NCBI RefSeq assembly: GCF_003589595.1 | Contig: NW_020653726.1 | Span: 15,572,521-15,636,520, forward strand | Direction of reading: 5' to 3' | Source: Hyposmocoma kahamanoa | Taxonomy: Eukaryota; Arthropoda; Insecta; Lepidoptera; Cosmopterigidae | DNA: 64,000 nt | Part shown: positions 43,429-58,400 of the stretch, piece after piece | Numbering within the stretch: position 1 is the first letter of the stretch | Layout: every line of letters begins with the position of its first letter | Made by a program: the position numbers and the translations under genes | The notes under the pieces: model-generated | The model's database searches: none | Told to the model about the DNA's origin: nothing | What the model saw: the letters and a program-made list of their open reading frames with translations, nothing else

Positions 43429-46400
43429 ATGTCTTCATTCGACCAATTGTATCCAAATTTCGATTCCGAGGTATGGTTACGATCTTGCGAGCAGGAGGTG
43501 GATGATCCCATCGAGGGAAAGATTACAGGTAACTGAAGGATATTGTCCGGAATTGCTATTTAAGAAGTTATCGGTTCATCAACAATCATCATTCAACACG
43601 CTTGGTACAGCGGAAGTAACTGTCCCGGTGTGAAGTAGAGCCTCTCTCTGGAAAGGATTCCAAGGTTCCTGGGTGTATTTTTATCTATGGTCTCTATGTA
43701 ACTAACGAAGGTCAAATCGGGCGACAGGTCCATTCCAAGTAGCTGGAAACGGTCGGCTATCGGTATGGATATATCAACGAAATGTCGGTTTCACGTTTGC
43801 GTCTACGCGTCACGCCTACGTTTTGGTAGCGTTAAGTTTGGGAAGATTGGCATCTCCTCAATCGGAGACTGCCTTAAGTGTTAAATCTAAACGACAAATC
43901 ATGGACTCTCAATAAGAGTAGATTTCTTCTCCACTGACACTTGCACTTCCGTTTTTTGCACTTGCAGGAACAAGTTTCTTATGCAGGTTCGCCGGTTTTT
44001 TACAAAGAGCACGTGATTCAGATAACGAACTTCTGGTGACTGTAAACATTGATTACAATAGATAGTTCTGTAAACACTGGCTAGATCAGTGTGAACTAGA
44101 GATAAAAGCGACGTTATCCATGTATCAGTGTGATTTGTTTAACTGGGACCGTATGGGGAAATCGGGAACCCTAGGAGATACAAGGAAACTGTTTGAGAAA
44201 ACATTAGGTCTTTTTTTGTTAATATGAATTTGACAAACTTTTTTGGTCAAGCGTGAATTGTCCGTATTCAATGGTATAAATGAATAATATTAACAAAAAA
44301 ATATTTTTATGCTGATAAGTATTTAATTTATTTGAAAACTATTCTGCCATATAATTACTGTGACAACTGCGCTCCGATTGGCCAGCCCGAATTCGAAACA
44401 ATTGATGGGCGCCGTCAATGGGTGTCGTCAATTCTTTCACTTCTAATCGACCAGTTAACTTGAACTTTGCTATAATGGACGTATACATATTGCAAAATTA
44501 CATATTTAATATTTAATTGCCGAGGAAATTTGATTCCGTTTGTTTTGTAATTAGATGTTTTGCTGTATTTCCCCACACCACCGAATTTAACAGCATGCCA
44601 TTGTTAGAGACATTATTTTATTACAATAAATACAGAATATTTTTGGAATATACGGACACGTACACAAGGTCAGTTATTGGCGCTGTCTATATTTCAGTGC
44701 AAACTAGAGTTGATATTTATAAGTGACGTGTCACTTATCAGTTACCAGCAATGTTATGGCCTTTATTTCGTCTCTATTTCTGATTATACACTCGATGTGT
44801 AAGAAGCATTTTATTGTATCGGAAGAAAAAATCGGAACAGCAAAAGTTAGTCAAATTTGATAAAATGTTTTTCAAACAATTTCATACTTATTCATACAAG
44901 TTCAATATGACTGCTTTTTCTGCATTGCTTATGGTTTCGGTTTTCCCCATACTATCCCAGTTGATAAAATCACACCGTATAACACGTTATATTCAGGTGC
45001 TTTTTGTAATCCGAAAATAATAGTACATACCTACCTCACATCGAGTCCTTAGGTTTTCGCGATTGTTACACATAGGAAATGAAACTATTTTTTCCGGATT
45101 TAAATCGCGTATATTTGTGTTTTCAAACAAACCTTTAATATACTTTAATAATAAAACAAAGCATTAATATTAGACATGTTGGAGACTGTACCACCTCAGT
45201 CAACCGTGATCATTGGACATGTAAAGGGTCCGAAACATCGGTTTGTTTGAAAAAACAAATATAGGCGATATAAATCCGGAAAAATAGTTTAATTTCCTAC
45301 ATACCTCACATTCGGAAGAATTTTCCTTATTTTTCTGTATAGTACGTGTTGTAGGTACGAGGTAAATATTATTTTCTAGGTGAAATGCCTTACTGGTTAC
45401 GAGGTACCTTGCTTCGCAACGGACCCGGTTCCCTCAAAGTTGGCCCTATGCGTTACGAGCACTTGTTCGACAGCGCCTCACTTTTGCACAGGTTTGTTTA
45501 AACTATAATTTTCACTGTTACTAATAAATAAGTAAAGCAATACACAGCTCCTTGGTCAAGGACGACTATTCTCGTCCTCCATCTGACATATGTCCGAAGC
45601 AATTACTGTCAACTAAGTAATACTCGACCAATCTTAAGACAACGTACAGTATGAAGCTTCATTCGCATCATGCGTCTTTTAATTTCGTCGTGCATTACTC
45701 ATTTGACAGTATAATTGTTACGGACTGGTGTCGGACAGAGACGGGAGTAGAATCCTGAATCCGGTGGTCGTCCGACATTAATAGTTGCGTATAGAACTTG
45801 ATATTACGGTCTATATCAATGATACTATGTCTATATAGAGGTAATTCTTGGAATTCGAGCGTTACTTTGCCAAACTTCATGTGAAGATTAAATCGTGCTT
45901 TTGCACAGCTATGTTTAGCTGCGCTTGTGTTAATAATAATAATATAATAATAACTTTATTGCAAAAATGATTAATACGAATATCGAACATAAAAAAATCC
46001 TTCGATCTGACAGGACTCCTGGGGCAAATTCTCTTCTAACAGATTGAGTCAAGAGACCTTATGAATTGTTATGTCGACCGCACTTAGCGTGGGATAAGGA
46101 CAGGAAGAAGAAGAGGTAATACGACCAAATCAAAAAGACAATGTCAAGTATGAAGCTTCATTCTCATCACGCGTCTTTTAATTTGCTTGTATTACTTACT
46201 TGACAATAATTGTCTCGGACGTATGTCGGATGGAGAACGGGACTAGATCCCTTGCTTCGTGCGAATATTCAATCGCGTCCGTACGCTCGCCAATGACGAC
46301 TGATACTGGTTTAGAATACGACTGCTTTAGAATTGCTGAACGAAGATATGACTAGGGACACGATTCGAGCAACGACTGAACTAAACGACACACGACCGAC

Positions 46401-49400
46401 CGACGTTAGGAGGCTGCCACAGCATTTACGCTTGCGATCTAGATTGAGCTAGTAACCTCCCGGTTTTCCTTGCCGGGGAGTGTGACTTGTTGCCCTGGCA
46501 ACATTGACTTACAAATAAATGGACGACGGGTCTAATACAAAAACCACGAAAAAAATGTCCCAAGTCAACCTACTCGAAATTTAAATTGTAATGTCATCGC
46601 AGTATCGCGCTGTCAGTCGAACAAATGAAGACTAAAGCGGAGTTTGGCGCTCTGTATACGATTTTAGCGCCTTACAAGTGCGGACACTTTTTAGCGCGGA
46701 CCCGACGTCCATATAATTGTAAGTCAATGCCTGGCAATGAAAAAAAGTTATATGTCATAATTTTTCACTCTAACTGCTGGGAGTCTATTCAGAACCTTAC
46801 AATAACTAAATTGTCGACCGATTCGATGTGATATCGAATTGTCGTATTCGAACCGAATCGAAATGACGTCACTCCCGTACGACTACTCGAACTTCTCGAC
46901 TGGCAAAGGCTACAAACGTTATTCAGAATACAGTTATCGAAAGAAAGTTACCGTACGTCCTATTGTTTACTAGGCAAGACTAAGTATAATATGGAAATCT
47001 CTTATTATTTTAAATGAAGTCTGGATTTTGTTCAATTTTATCAATTTATTTTAATGCATTCCTATATTTTAGGCCTTTAAAGTCTTAAAAGGATTTCATT
47101 TTTCTTATAATCTGTTTCATGGACCCCGATTTAGAACTCTTCTGAATCAGGTTTTATCTCTGCGTTTCGAACCCGAAACTATCATAGTTTAGGTATTTAT
47201 TATTAAATAACGGTCTTAGAAAAATACAATACACCTAAGGATATAGTCGAAAGAATGCAAAAGTAGCAACTTTGTTACAAGATAAGATGTACTATATCCG
47301 ATTCGTTAATTACAATGTAATCTGTAAACTATTAATTTTTCATTTTTTCATTAAAGAGGTTTTGTTGTTAATATTTGTGAATGGGGCCACGAGCTCAGAA
47401 ATTTACTTGTTAAAACTAAGATCGTTGGTTCCACCATCTAAGTGGGGGTTAATTTTTTGCATTTTAAATACAAAAACGGCACAAATATTTTTCAAATATC
47501 AGGTTCGGAATCCAAGACGGCGGAGTGACGTACCAATGCCGGTTTCTTCGCTCCAACACGTTCAACAAAAACCGCGCCGCCAACCGCATTGTCGTCACTG
47601 AGTTCGGCACCAAAGCTGTACCCGATCCTTGCCATACAATTTTCGACAGGTTAGTAATTATTAATTATAGTCATATAGCGTAGTATGTAGACAAGTGCAA
47701 AGGAGGGTTTCGAAGCAAAGCAAATTTACATTGATCCAATAGTGGTGCTCGAATACAATTGAATTGGAAATAATTTAAAAGAGATTCTATTGTCAAGCAG
47801 TACCGAAACCAAGTCATTCTGGACAAAGCTTTTAGAACAATGTAAATCTATGACATTATTTGACATAGACTCGTGCCGAGGATAAGTGATACGTTTGCGT
47901 GTAATTCAAATTGAACTCATTGTTGAGTATATGAAGTAATGCCAGACTTACCTCTCATAAACAAGACATGTTGCAAGACCGTTTTCAAAAACTAAACGAG
48001 GAAAAAGAGAAAACTCCTTTTTCCTCTTAGTAAAATCGTATCATCACGTGCTATTTGCATGCATATGAAGGTCTTAGCTTTCAAGATACGCAACAATTCG
48101 AGTTTTCGTTTTTACTTTTATTACATTACCAGTTTACTTTAGTTTTACAGTTTAGTAGTCACATTGCACGCAGAAGCGCTGATAGTCTCGAGAGCGTGAT
48201 TGTTAGTTGTAGGATTGAGGGCAAATGACCTAGAAGTCGAAGTTCGAAACGATGGTGTGATCAGGTGGCTGAAAGTCTGGCAGTACCCGTAAGCGTCGCA
48301 TTCCACCAAGCCAAAGACAGAGTGCAGTGTAGAGGACTGATTGACGGTATACTTGCTCAAAGTCACGATCCTCAGCAGTGAGGGACCGACGGAGGAGGAG
48401 GACATTACCAGTTTTTTTTTTTCTATTATGTTTTTAAATTTTATTGGTTGCATTTAGATCGTAAAGTAACTTGTAATAAACGCCAAATTTAAGTTTAGTG
48501 CCATATTGAATAGAAATAGACTGGGTGACAAAAATATCCCTGATTATTTTAAAGGAGCATACTGTTTATAAGAAATAAGAAATACATTTCCGTTTTTTTT
48601 TTTCAAATTCTTAACAAATTACTAGGTTTATGGCTCCTCAAAGTTGTTTGAAGAATAGTGAATAATATTGACTCCCGATAGATTAAGATGGTATAGCAAC
48701 ACAACACATTGCGAAATTTCGAAATAACCACAATAATTTCAATTATAATTATAACACTTCACATATTTCTATATAAATTTTCGAGCAATATCGGTTAACA
48801 TTTCTTGAATGCTTGACGGTAGTATAGCTGTCTTTTTTTTTCATTTAATATAATTCATCACTGGAACTGCAGGCTTAGCATAAGAGGAAATTGACAAGCG
48901 CTTATGCTGGCGCATCGAGTATATAACTAGAAATAGAGACGAAACGTCATTTAATTTGTTTGAAAACTATTCTGCCATATTATTACTGTGACAACTGCGC
49001 TCCGATTGGCCACCTCGAGTTCGAAACAATTGACGGGTGTCGTCGACTGTTTCACTTCAAATCGACCAGTTAACTTGAGCGTTGCTATTTAATGGACGAA
49101 AATTGCAAAATTACTTATTAATATTTAATTACCTTGTTAGTGTGGGGAAAAACAGATATTTCACTGTTTTTCCCCACATCACCGAATTAAACAGCACGCA
49201 TTGTTATAAATATTATCTTTATTACAATAAATACAAATATTTTTGGAATATACGGACACGTACACACAGGTCAGTTGTTGGCGTTGTCTATATTTCAGTG
49301 CAAAGGAGAATTGATATTTATAACTGATCTATCACTGAAGACCTACTAGGAATGTATGGCCCTTGGGATTGGGCTGGACACGTGTGGCGCATGCACCTGC

Positions 49401-52400
49401 AGAGATGGGCTCACGCAGCCACTTGGTGGGCACGCACATCGCATCTCACAGCTCCTGCAAGCCTGTCACCTCTTTAGGTGACAGGTTTAGTAGATTAGAG
49501 ATAGAGAATAATGTACCTATATAAATTCTATATATAAAACAACTCATAGTATTGCCGTGCAATCGCCGTTCAACTTGTGTAAGTCATGATGAATTTTACC
49601 AAGTAAACTGGACTGCATGGAACCAGACTGGTTCCTTAACAGCCTTAAGTTAAAACTTTCGCGCCTATTCTTAGAATGCGCGCTAAAATGTAATTTGAAA
49701 AATGACAGTAGAATATAATATTTATAAAGTTCTATTTTTTGTCATAAGCTAGTGCCATAAACTGCATGGACTTTTTGGTCAACCCATTAGTTATTTGACG
49801 ATCTTGGTGGCCTAACGGTTTACGTTGTGGGCGCTGGATGCGAAGGTCCCAGGTTCGATTCCCGGTAAGACCAATTTGAGAAATGAACTTTTCTAAATTG
49901 GTTCTGGTTTGGGTGTTCTAGGAAGTGCCAAAGAGAGAATTACGTGGCTCTGGTACTCATAGGGCATTCTCTAGTTAGAGACCAAACAATTGGTGTGGTT
50001 GTTTGGCACATTATAGTTCTTAGTTAATACAAAATTTAATGCGTTGTCATGTAAATAAGCAATTTTAGGAAAAACAACTAAATTACTTTCTTCAGTGTTG
50101 TTAAAGACACGTTATTGTTATTTACCGGAATTTGCCGTATGAGAGCAGTGTACCTTGTATAAATCACAGAAATCTTATTAAATTGCCTATTTATTTAGAT
50201 TTCCGATGTTTGTTTCTTGTACAATACTTTCTCAATGCTACGTGTGGCGCACTATAAGTTTCCGGAAATAATAAGAAAAAAATACTATAAATGGTCTGAA
50301 ACGAATTTATTGTTTCTCCAAAATATTCTTCGTTAGCGGTAATGAACTTTTTCATACGAATGAACCAATTTTGAAAACATTTATGCCACTCGTCCGTGAC
50401 AAACTCTGCAACATATTTTTCATACTCTTCGACAGCCTCTACAGATGATGAAAATCGTTGACCGCGTAACTGGTACTTAATTTTTGGGAATAAATAAAAG
50501 TCACAAGGTCGGGCCAGGCAGGTCAGGACTGCAGGATGGCTCATAATGTCAACATTGTTCACCTTCAAAAATTTATTTGTCTGTCTGGCCGTGTGAGAAC
50601 TGGCATTATCGTGGTGCAAGATGATACGGCGCTTACGGTTATTTTTACGAAGTTTATCAATGACTTCCATGAAACAATTGGTCATGTACCAATCACTACT
50701 CACTGCAGAACGATTTTCCAAAGCAACAGTAGCCACGTGTTTTAGTTTTAGTTTTATTAAAAAAAGAAGCAACCATCCGCTTAGAGGCACTTTGCACGCG
50801 CGCCACTTTGGTTGGTTTCGGCTCATCTCGAAAGACCCATACGCTCAATTGCTGCTTTGTTTTGGGATCGCAACTATAAATCCGTGTGTCGTCAAATTGT
50901 GTGGGATTCACCGAAACCACAGTTTTTTCACACCCAAATGTTTGGGTAGTATTGATTGTATTTGACTCATGCCTATGCCTAAAGATGCCCGAATCTTATG
51001 GTATGTCATATGCCTGTCTGTTTTGATCATGCGGCACACAGCATCGATGTTTTTGTTGTTCATTGCAGTGGACGGGCCACCATCACGAAATTCGTCACTG
51101 AGATTCACACGACCGCGTTTGACAGAATTCAAACGCTGTCGTGTTAATCAGTGACAGTGACAAACTAGCTATAAATAGTCGTCTTACATGGTGCTTCATC
51201 GCCAAAAGCAGTTTGAAGCTGAGCGACGCTCCGCTGAGCTGTTAAATTACTCGTAAAGTCGCAGAAAATCATAATTCGAAAATTTTCAAGAGTTAAGTCC
51301 ATGGTGTAGACAACCAATTTCTAAAATGACGCCACAATGTAAAAACAATCGACAGTCAGATGAAACAAACTGTGTTCTACAGCGAAAGAGTTCCATTTTC
51401 AAATGTTGTAATTACTTTTTAAATATTGTTTATGTAAGTGGCCAGTTCCGGAAACTTATAGTGCGCCCTATGTACTTTTGGACACAAATTATTTACATTT
51501 TAAACTGATTGTTTCCATTATACCCACTAGTTCTGTTGTACAGTTCTGTTGACAGAACTACCGGTACTTTTTTCCCATTTGTTCTGTTAATAAATAGACA
51601 GTTTTCTTCACAGAATTACGAACAATTTTCTTTCCCACTAGTTTTGTTATGCAGTTCTGTTGACAGAACTATTGGTACTTTTGTTCCCTTTTGTTCTTTT
51701 GACATCCAGGGTAGCAGCCATTTTTAATCCAGGAGAGGCTATGACAGACAATGCGATGGTATCCGTGTATCCATTTGGAGACGAGATCTACACCTTTACT
51801 GAAGCTCCAGTGATACATAGGTAATATAAATTGTTAAATACTCAATTAATTTTATCGGTCCACTCAATTTATTCACGATATTTCTTTAATAAGATTGTTG
51901 TTTATATTTTAATACTGGCTCCTCATACATATAAAAAAAAAGAATATTTTAAACAACATGCAGGACATCGAGATGGACTGATTGAGATGATGGATTCTAG
52001 CAGTTATTATTACAAGGGGCGTACAGATGAATTTAAATCATAAATGTGAAGCTTGTGATATGCTCGTGTCCCGGTACTGTGATGACAATATTATTATTCT
52101 GTTTTATCATTCGCTTGGCCAACTACAGTCATCCACTAAATGAATTTATAAGTTTATTGTCTTGTAATAGTTTTATCACAGATATTTACACAACTCTTGC
52201 TATAAAAGGTAGCTTTATAACCTTTATAAATCAATGACATATCAACAAAGATTCTGAAAAATAGAGGTAACTTCGGATGATGTTTAAGACAAATTATTGT
52301 GTAAATAAATATAACAGTTCTTTTATTTATTACTGAAATGTTAGACTGAAACGATGTCAGGACTCAATAAATTTTTCCACTCGACCATTTAGGATTATCA

Positions 52401-55400
52401 GAAATTTGCTTAAGAAACAAGTGTTCTAAAAACTAAAAATACATCTCTTCATTATATTTAATTAAATCCTTCTTATATATATGACGAATAAACAAAATTT
52501 TTTGTACATATTGTATTCGCACCTAATATAATTTTTTTGTTGTAGAATAGACCCAAAAACCCTGGATACACTAGAACGAAAGAATCTTAGAGACTCGATC
52601 GCCGTTGTCAATCACTCGGCTCATCCACATATTATGCCGAACGGTAAGATCAGGGAAACCTGTTCACCTGTAATTTTACTTGTGATAAAATACACAAATA
52701 CATTTACTTTGTGGTTGTAGAACCGGCATATCGCAGGTGTAGGTGAAGGCAATAAGGCCACATATACATAATGACAACTATTCAGGAAAGCGGCTTAATA
52801 ATTCCACGAGAGTTATAAAATTTCACATAATACATAACTTGTTTCGTATAGTACCCATTATTTTTATGATTTTCATGTGCTAAAACATTGACTTACAAAT
52901 AAATGGACGACGGGTCTAATACAAAAACCACGAAAAAAATGTCCCAAGTCAACCTATTTAAACGTAGTGACATGTGAAGGAATATGAAAAAGCTAAAACG
53001 TTGAATTTAAATTGTAATGTCATCGCAGTTCTGTCTAATTTTGCTTGCTTCGCTGTCAGTCGAACAAACGAAGACTAAAGCGTGAATGACGCTCTGTATA
53101 CGATTTTAACGCCCTATAAGTTCGGACACTTTTTAGCGCGGACCCGACGTCCATATAATTGTAAGTCAATGTGCTAAAAGCACTTTTGACATGAGGCTAT
53201 TTTATGGTAATATGGTACGTACGGTATAGTGGGTAAGACGATACGATGTATGGGTGCAAGAATTGTATGTTATTAGTATTAGTTATTGTAGTTTATTATT
53301 ACAGCAAAATTGCGCGAAATTAATATCAGGCGCTTTTATGCCGCTAGATTTGCGTACCATATGCGCTTTTTAAAGTCGAAAAGTGTAACTGCTCTTAGAG
53401 AAAACAACACTGGAGGCGCGAAAGTTGCTTTGCAGTACGCAGGAACGATAGCCCGAAACTTGTCTCACAACTCTCTGCTGTCCACTAACTAAAATGCAGC
53501 TACGTGACGAATGGTCAAATATCTGTTTTAAATAGCAAAAATGGAGCACAAAATTCTCTTTCAAAGACAGTTAAGAAATTAGTTAATGTGTTCGCCTTAT
53601 CGGAACTTACCCTAACGATGCATAGCTGAAATATCATTAAACAGGTTCAATATTCTAGAAGTGGGTTATGGTTTTTTGTGATATCTCTAAAAATATTTTG
53701 TCATTTAGCCGCATTATAATTAGCGGACGGCAGATCTGAAGAGTAGTATAGAAGTACTGACATTGAGGTATAGGGTTCTGACCATGTTCTCACTATATCG
53801 AACAAAAACGTGGAGAGGAATAGCTGACGACGATCACTATTAAAAAGTTTTCAGCATTGAAACACAGTCATATGGGACAGAAGCGTGTGCATATATGTGC
53901 ATATTGCTACGTTATGTATGTATGTATGAAAAAATAAAGTTAAAATATTTAATGAACGATTGAATTAAATACAAAATTAATTTGTTTCCTTACTATGAAA
54001 GTGATTAGGGGAGAGTGGGGTGAATACGGACGCGGGGTAATTTCAGACGCAATCGTTTCGAGAAGTCTGTCACAAATATTATTATTGGGAATATGAAAAT
54101 CGTACGTGCCAGCATAACATCAGAATTATTATGTAATTAAATAAATTACGATTGGGGCAATTACAGACTTGGACCTTGGGGCAAATCCAGACGTTCGTAA
54201 TAACCCCAATTAAGCCATCTCTCCCCTAATGTTTACAATCCTTGAGATCTTTCTGGTAGGTCAAAACAGGGCTTCATCACTCGCTCGAGGTTAAGCCATA
54301 AATGCCTACCACTGAGCATATCGCAGACAGTGCTCAGACAAGTCTTTTATTTACATTACAATACTTGTACAACCGCAGCATTCTGTTCCGCACGACTGCA
54401 TGCGGCGGGCAACATTATTTTCACCTCTCTGAGCGTTTTCGTCGTAGTTAGCGCCTGGTGTCATTTGTCAGATTCAGTAAGCTGTTATAGCTTTGGTATT
54501 TTCGATTTTATATGAGAGTGATGTATCTTTTACGTAGTGAATAGTTAATTCAGTAATCTGTAGTCTAGGTGACTTCTACCACGATACGCTAACGAAAACA
54601 CTTTGGCGCGTTACTGGGAACATGGAAGAGTTTTCACAAATAATAACGAATACAGTGGTAGGAAGGGGTGAATGATCGCTATTGACATGCTAATTGGCAC
54701 TTAGTATAAGTGTTGTCGAATTTTGTTTGTGTGAGACCACAGTGTAACGTGTGTGAAACTTGATATTGCATTTGAGTGCACCTGTTTTCTTGTAGTACTA
54801 CGTTCCCGCCCAGCTAAAAGTGGCAGAAAGTTTTATTAAATAAATAATGCGCACGACGTGTCCAGTGTTGTGTGCTCTGATGCTCACACTCTTTGTGACG
54901 TCATGAGTGAATTACTCGTTATCAAGGATTTTCTCATTTGTGAGGCTTAACCTGACTGAGCTATGGAAGCTTCTGTTTACAGTTAGCCGCGTAATTTCAG
55001 CGGTTAAATTTTGTTTTATATGGTTTATTGTGACAAATTACAGCCTAGTTAATTCACCATATTGCTCTCTATTCAACAATGGACCCGTCTGAGTAACCAA
55101 CGTGCGAAACAAAGAAGTATTAAACAATGCAACTATTATTTAAAGACATTACAGCTATGTTTCTCTGTTTTAGGTGATGTTTATAACATTGGAATGTCTC
55201 GTGTTAATTGCAGAATTCGCCATGTTGTTGTCAAGTTTCCATTTAATGAGAACGGTATGTGTATAGATTTTTTTATGCCTCACAAACCAGTATTCATAAT
55301 ATATAGAAGATAAATTAAAAAAAACATGACATGTTGAATGCATGAATTATAAGCAATTATAGAAAATTACATAAATTCTTCCTAACACAAAAAAACGGTT

Positions 55401-58400
55401 GTAGAAAACAAAGAAGAAAAAATTGACAAAGAATATGTATATCTATTTCTTAATTGACAGTATAATACGATAATACTATAGATAATAATAGTGAAGAGTT
55501 CTTAAGGCTCGCTTACACCTAATCCGTCATCGGCCGAAGTTTGCTCGGGCGACGACGGCCGAACTCAGACGATCGAATCAAACACTTGTAAAAGAAAGAG
55601 AGCGCATACACAAACACGACCTCATCGTCCAATGATGCTCGAAAACGGCCGATCAACCGTCGAGTCCGAATTTGTTGGGATTTGTCAGCAGTCTGCAGTG
55701 CAAATTGAGCGTATTTATAGTTCAATTTATTCATTCTGTTGTTTAGTCAGTGTTATTATCTACCTAAACAACTATGGATATTGAAAAATTAATTAGTTGT
55801 GCTTATAACAGACCAACCCTATGGGATAAACATTCAAAAAATTACAATAAAATAAAGGTGGTGGTATTCACCCAGCTGTTTTCTGTACATAAATATTTCA
55901 TTGATCCACACATATCGATGTCGCCGACGTTGACGTCGACGAATTAAATTGCGGTATGAATTTTGTAAAAGATACATTTGTTCGATTTCCTCCATTTTAA
56001 AAACGCGTCTTCACTCTGTTAAGCAACACAGTCAACTACAGAATACCGGCAACGTGCAGTGTCGGCACAAGTAGTACACTGTTGTGTGTAACATACACGT
56101 CCGAGTTACTTGTCCGGGTAATTCGGTCCGCCATCGGCCGACAAAATTGGTTTTAGTGTACGCGTACCATTAGGCTTCCGCGACTACTACACAGTGGAAA
56201 TAAAACAATTTTTTTCGCACCTAATATCGCATGCTTACTATACTAGCCGTGACCACGGCACCTGTAAGAAGCCGAAACCCATAATCAAATCACATTTATT
56301 CGCTATATATGGGGTAGGTACATATAAATGTTGGTGTTAAAATTAAATTGATGAACTTAATCCTAATTAGCCTTGGCTAAAGCATGCAAATATAATAATA
56401 AAATACATTATAATATAAATTCATTAATACATTAGATAAGCTAAATCAAGATTAATATTTGCATCGATACGGATCAGTCTTTAAATTTGAAAAAATCGTC
56501 AACCGAATAAAATGATTTTTCTAGGAGCCATTTGCGCAGTAATAAGTAAGACAAGTGTCCTTACAAACGTAGCAGCGCAGTTTGTTTGTGTGTGCGCCCG
56601 CCGCCTGCCGTGTATGGAGTAGCATGGCACTATATGTATATGTGATAAACTGCCCCATGACAATATTTATTTCAGTTGATAAAGCTAAGTTTGCTTATTT
56701 GGTAACGAACTATTGTTATACATTTTGAAGAACAAGGACAACGATATGAAATTGCGTATATAGCTATATTTCTCGTTTAATCTGCCACGAAAACTATGAA
56801 ATAAAAAATGTCAGGTTTTTGTAGTTTCTGTTTTTACAAATTTTACAGTATATTCATTATTATTTACGTATTTCTAATTACTCTTGTGTATTGAACTGTA
56901 TTAAAAATGTTCTCCTCACCTTTTTCCAATAATACATGTATAATCAATTTGTTTGTTTTTATTAAATGTTTTCATCTGTTTGTCGCTCTCAATTTTTCTT
57001 TTTATAAAATTACTGTGCAGAACTGTCAACATGTTTTAAAATCAGGTGTGACCTTGTAGCCATGTTTGGCACTGTGCTAATCTTTTGCAGTTATTGGTCA
57101 CGGCACTCGCGATGACATAAAAATATGACGTCACGGTGGTCGCCATGTTGGCTATTGTGATAAAATTTTAAAATGCCGGTTTATCACTCGAATATGAGAG
57201 CTAAATGTGGATATAATCGCTCTATCGATGCGGCATACTACGGGGGCTGATCGTCACACGCGCCTTTCATTATCATGCGAATTTGCGCGTCTGTACACGG
57301 AGAGCGGCGCGCGTGCACACATATGCTGCGTATGAATGGTATTACCATACTTGTCTTCATACTTGTCTTCATACTATGCCAAAACGAAGGTTTGTTTGAT
57401 AAAAACAAATACACGGGATTTTAGATCCTAATAAATAGTTTTACTAACCATACCAATCACCTGGTCTCAAACTGAAAAATTCCCTGTACTTTATGTATCA
57501 GAGAAACAAAATGACGTCTGGTACACTACCCAGAAAACCCAGATCAGGACTTATATAGAATAGTACGTTTTTCTAACCGATCCTATGATCCTATCAAGAC
57601 CTCCTCATCTAGTGCCCACAGCATTAATCGCTGGGCCACCGAGGAACGTCAAACAATGAATAATATACATATACATAGATACTGCAAATTGATTAAAGAT
57701 AAAGTTTAGACGACAGAATTTGTAAACGTTTCTGTTTACAGGTGACATGTTTGAAAAAGCTCACATAGTTGGTCAGACGAAACCTCGTTGGGAACTCCAT
57801 CCTGCCTATATGCATACTTTTGGTAAGTTGCATAACAAACATGACGTCTACGATTTAGAACCAAGCTAGAACCTCTTAAGGTGACCGATAAAACGTTTTT
57901 AGTCTAGCTAAGTTACTATAAGGTTGTTACGAGGCCGTAAGTTACTTATGTGTATAAGTTTCACCATGGTAGGTATAGAAGTAATGTGTCCGTGACGCAT
58001 ATTAATAAGAGTAGTAATAAAAACTCCGGAAAGTAAATAAAAAATGAGGGTATTCAAAATATTAATAATTATTGCGTTATTATTAATAAGCTGCTTGTAC
58101 ATACTACTAACAGATCAATATCCAAACGCAATAGTAATCTAAGGGCTAAGTGGATAGTATTTAAGTATAAACAAATTTATATCATTAAAAAAATACAATT
58201 GATACAATAAATCAAACAAAATTTAAAAATTGCATGAAATATAAATACATTGTAAGTACATAATTATAATACTATTACTGCAATATTATTATTACTATAA
58301 ATATTGGAATATTTTTCAAGTCACATAATAACAGTAGTTACAAACACACATGAAACAGTATGTTTCTAGTCAAAGTTTCAACGTAGCGTCCCGGGGAAAC

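Noticed and set aside
47272..47601. 109-codon ORF
   Set aside because: Intron 2 sequence continuing out of frame into exon 3 of copy 2; the correct frame starts at the acceptor at 47503.
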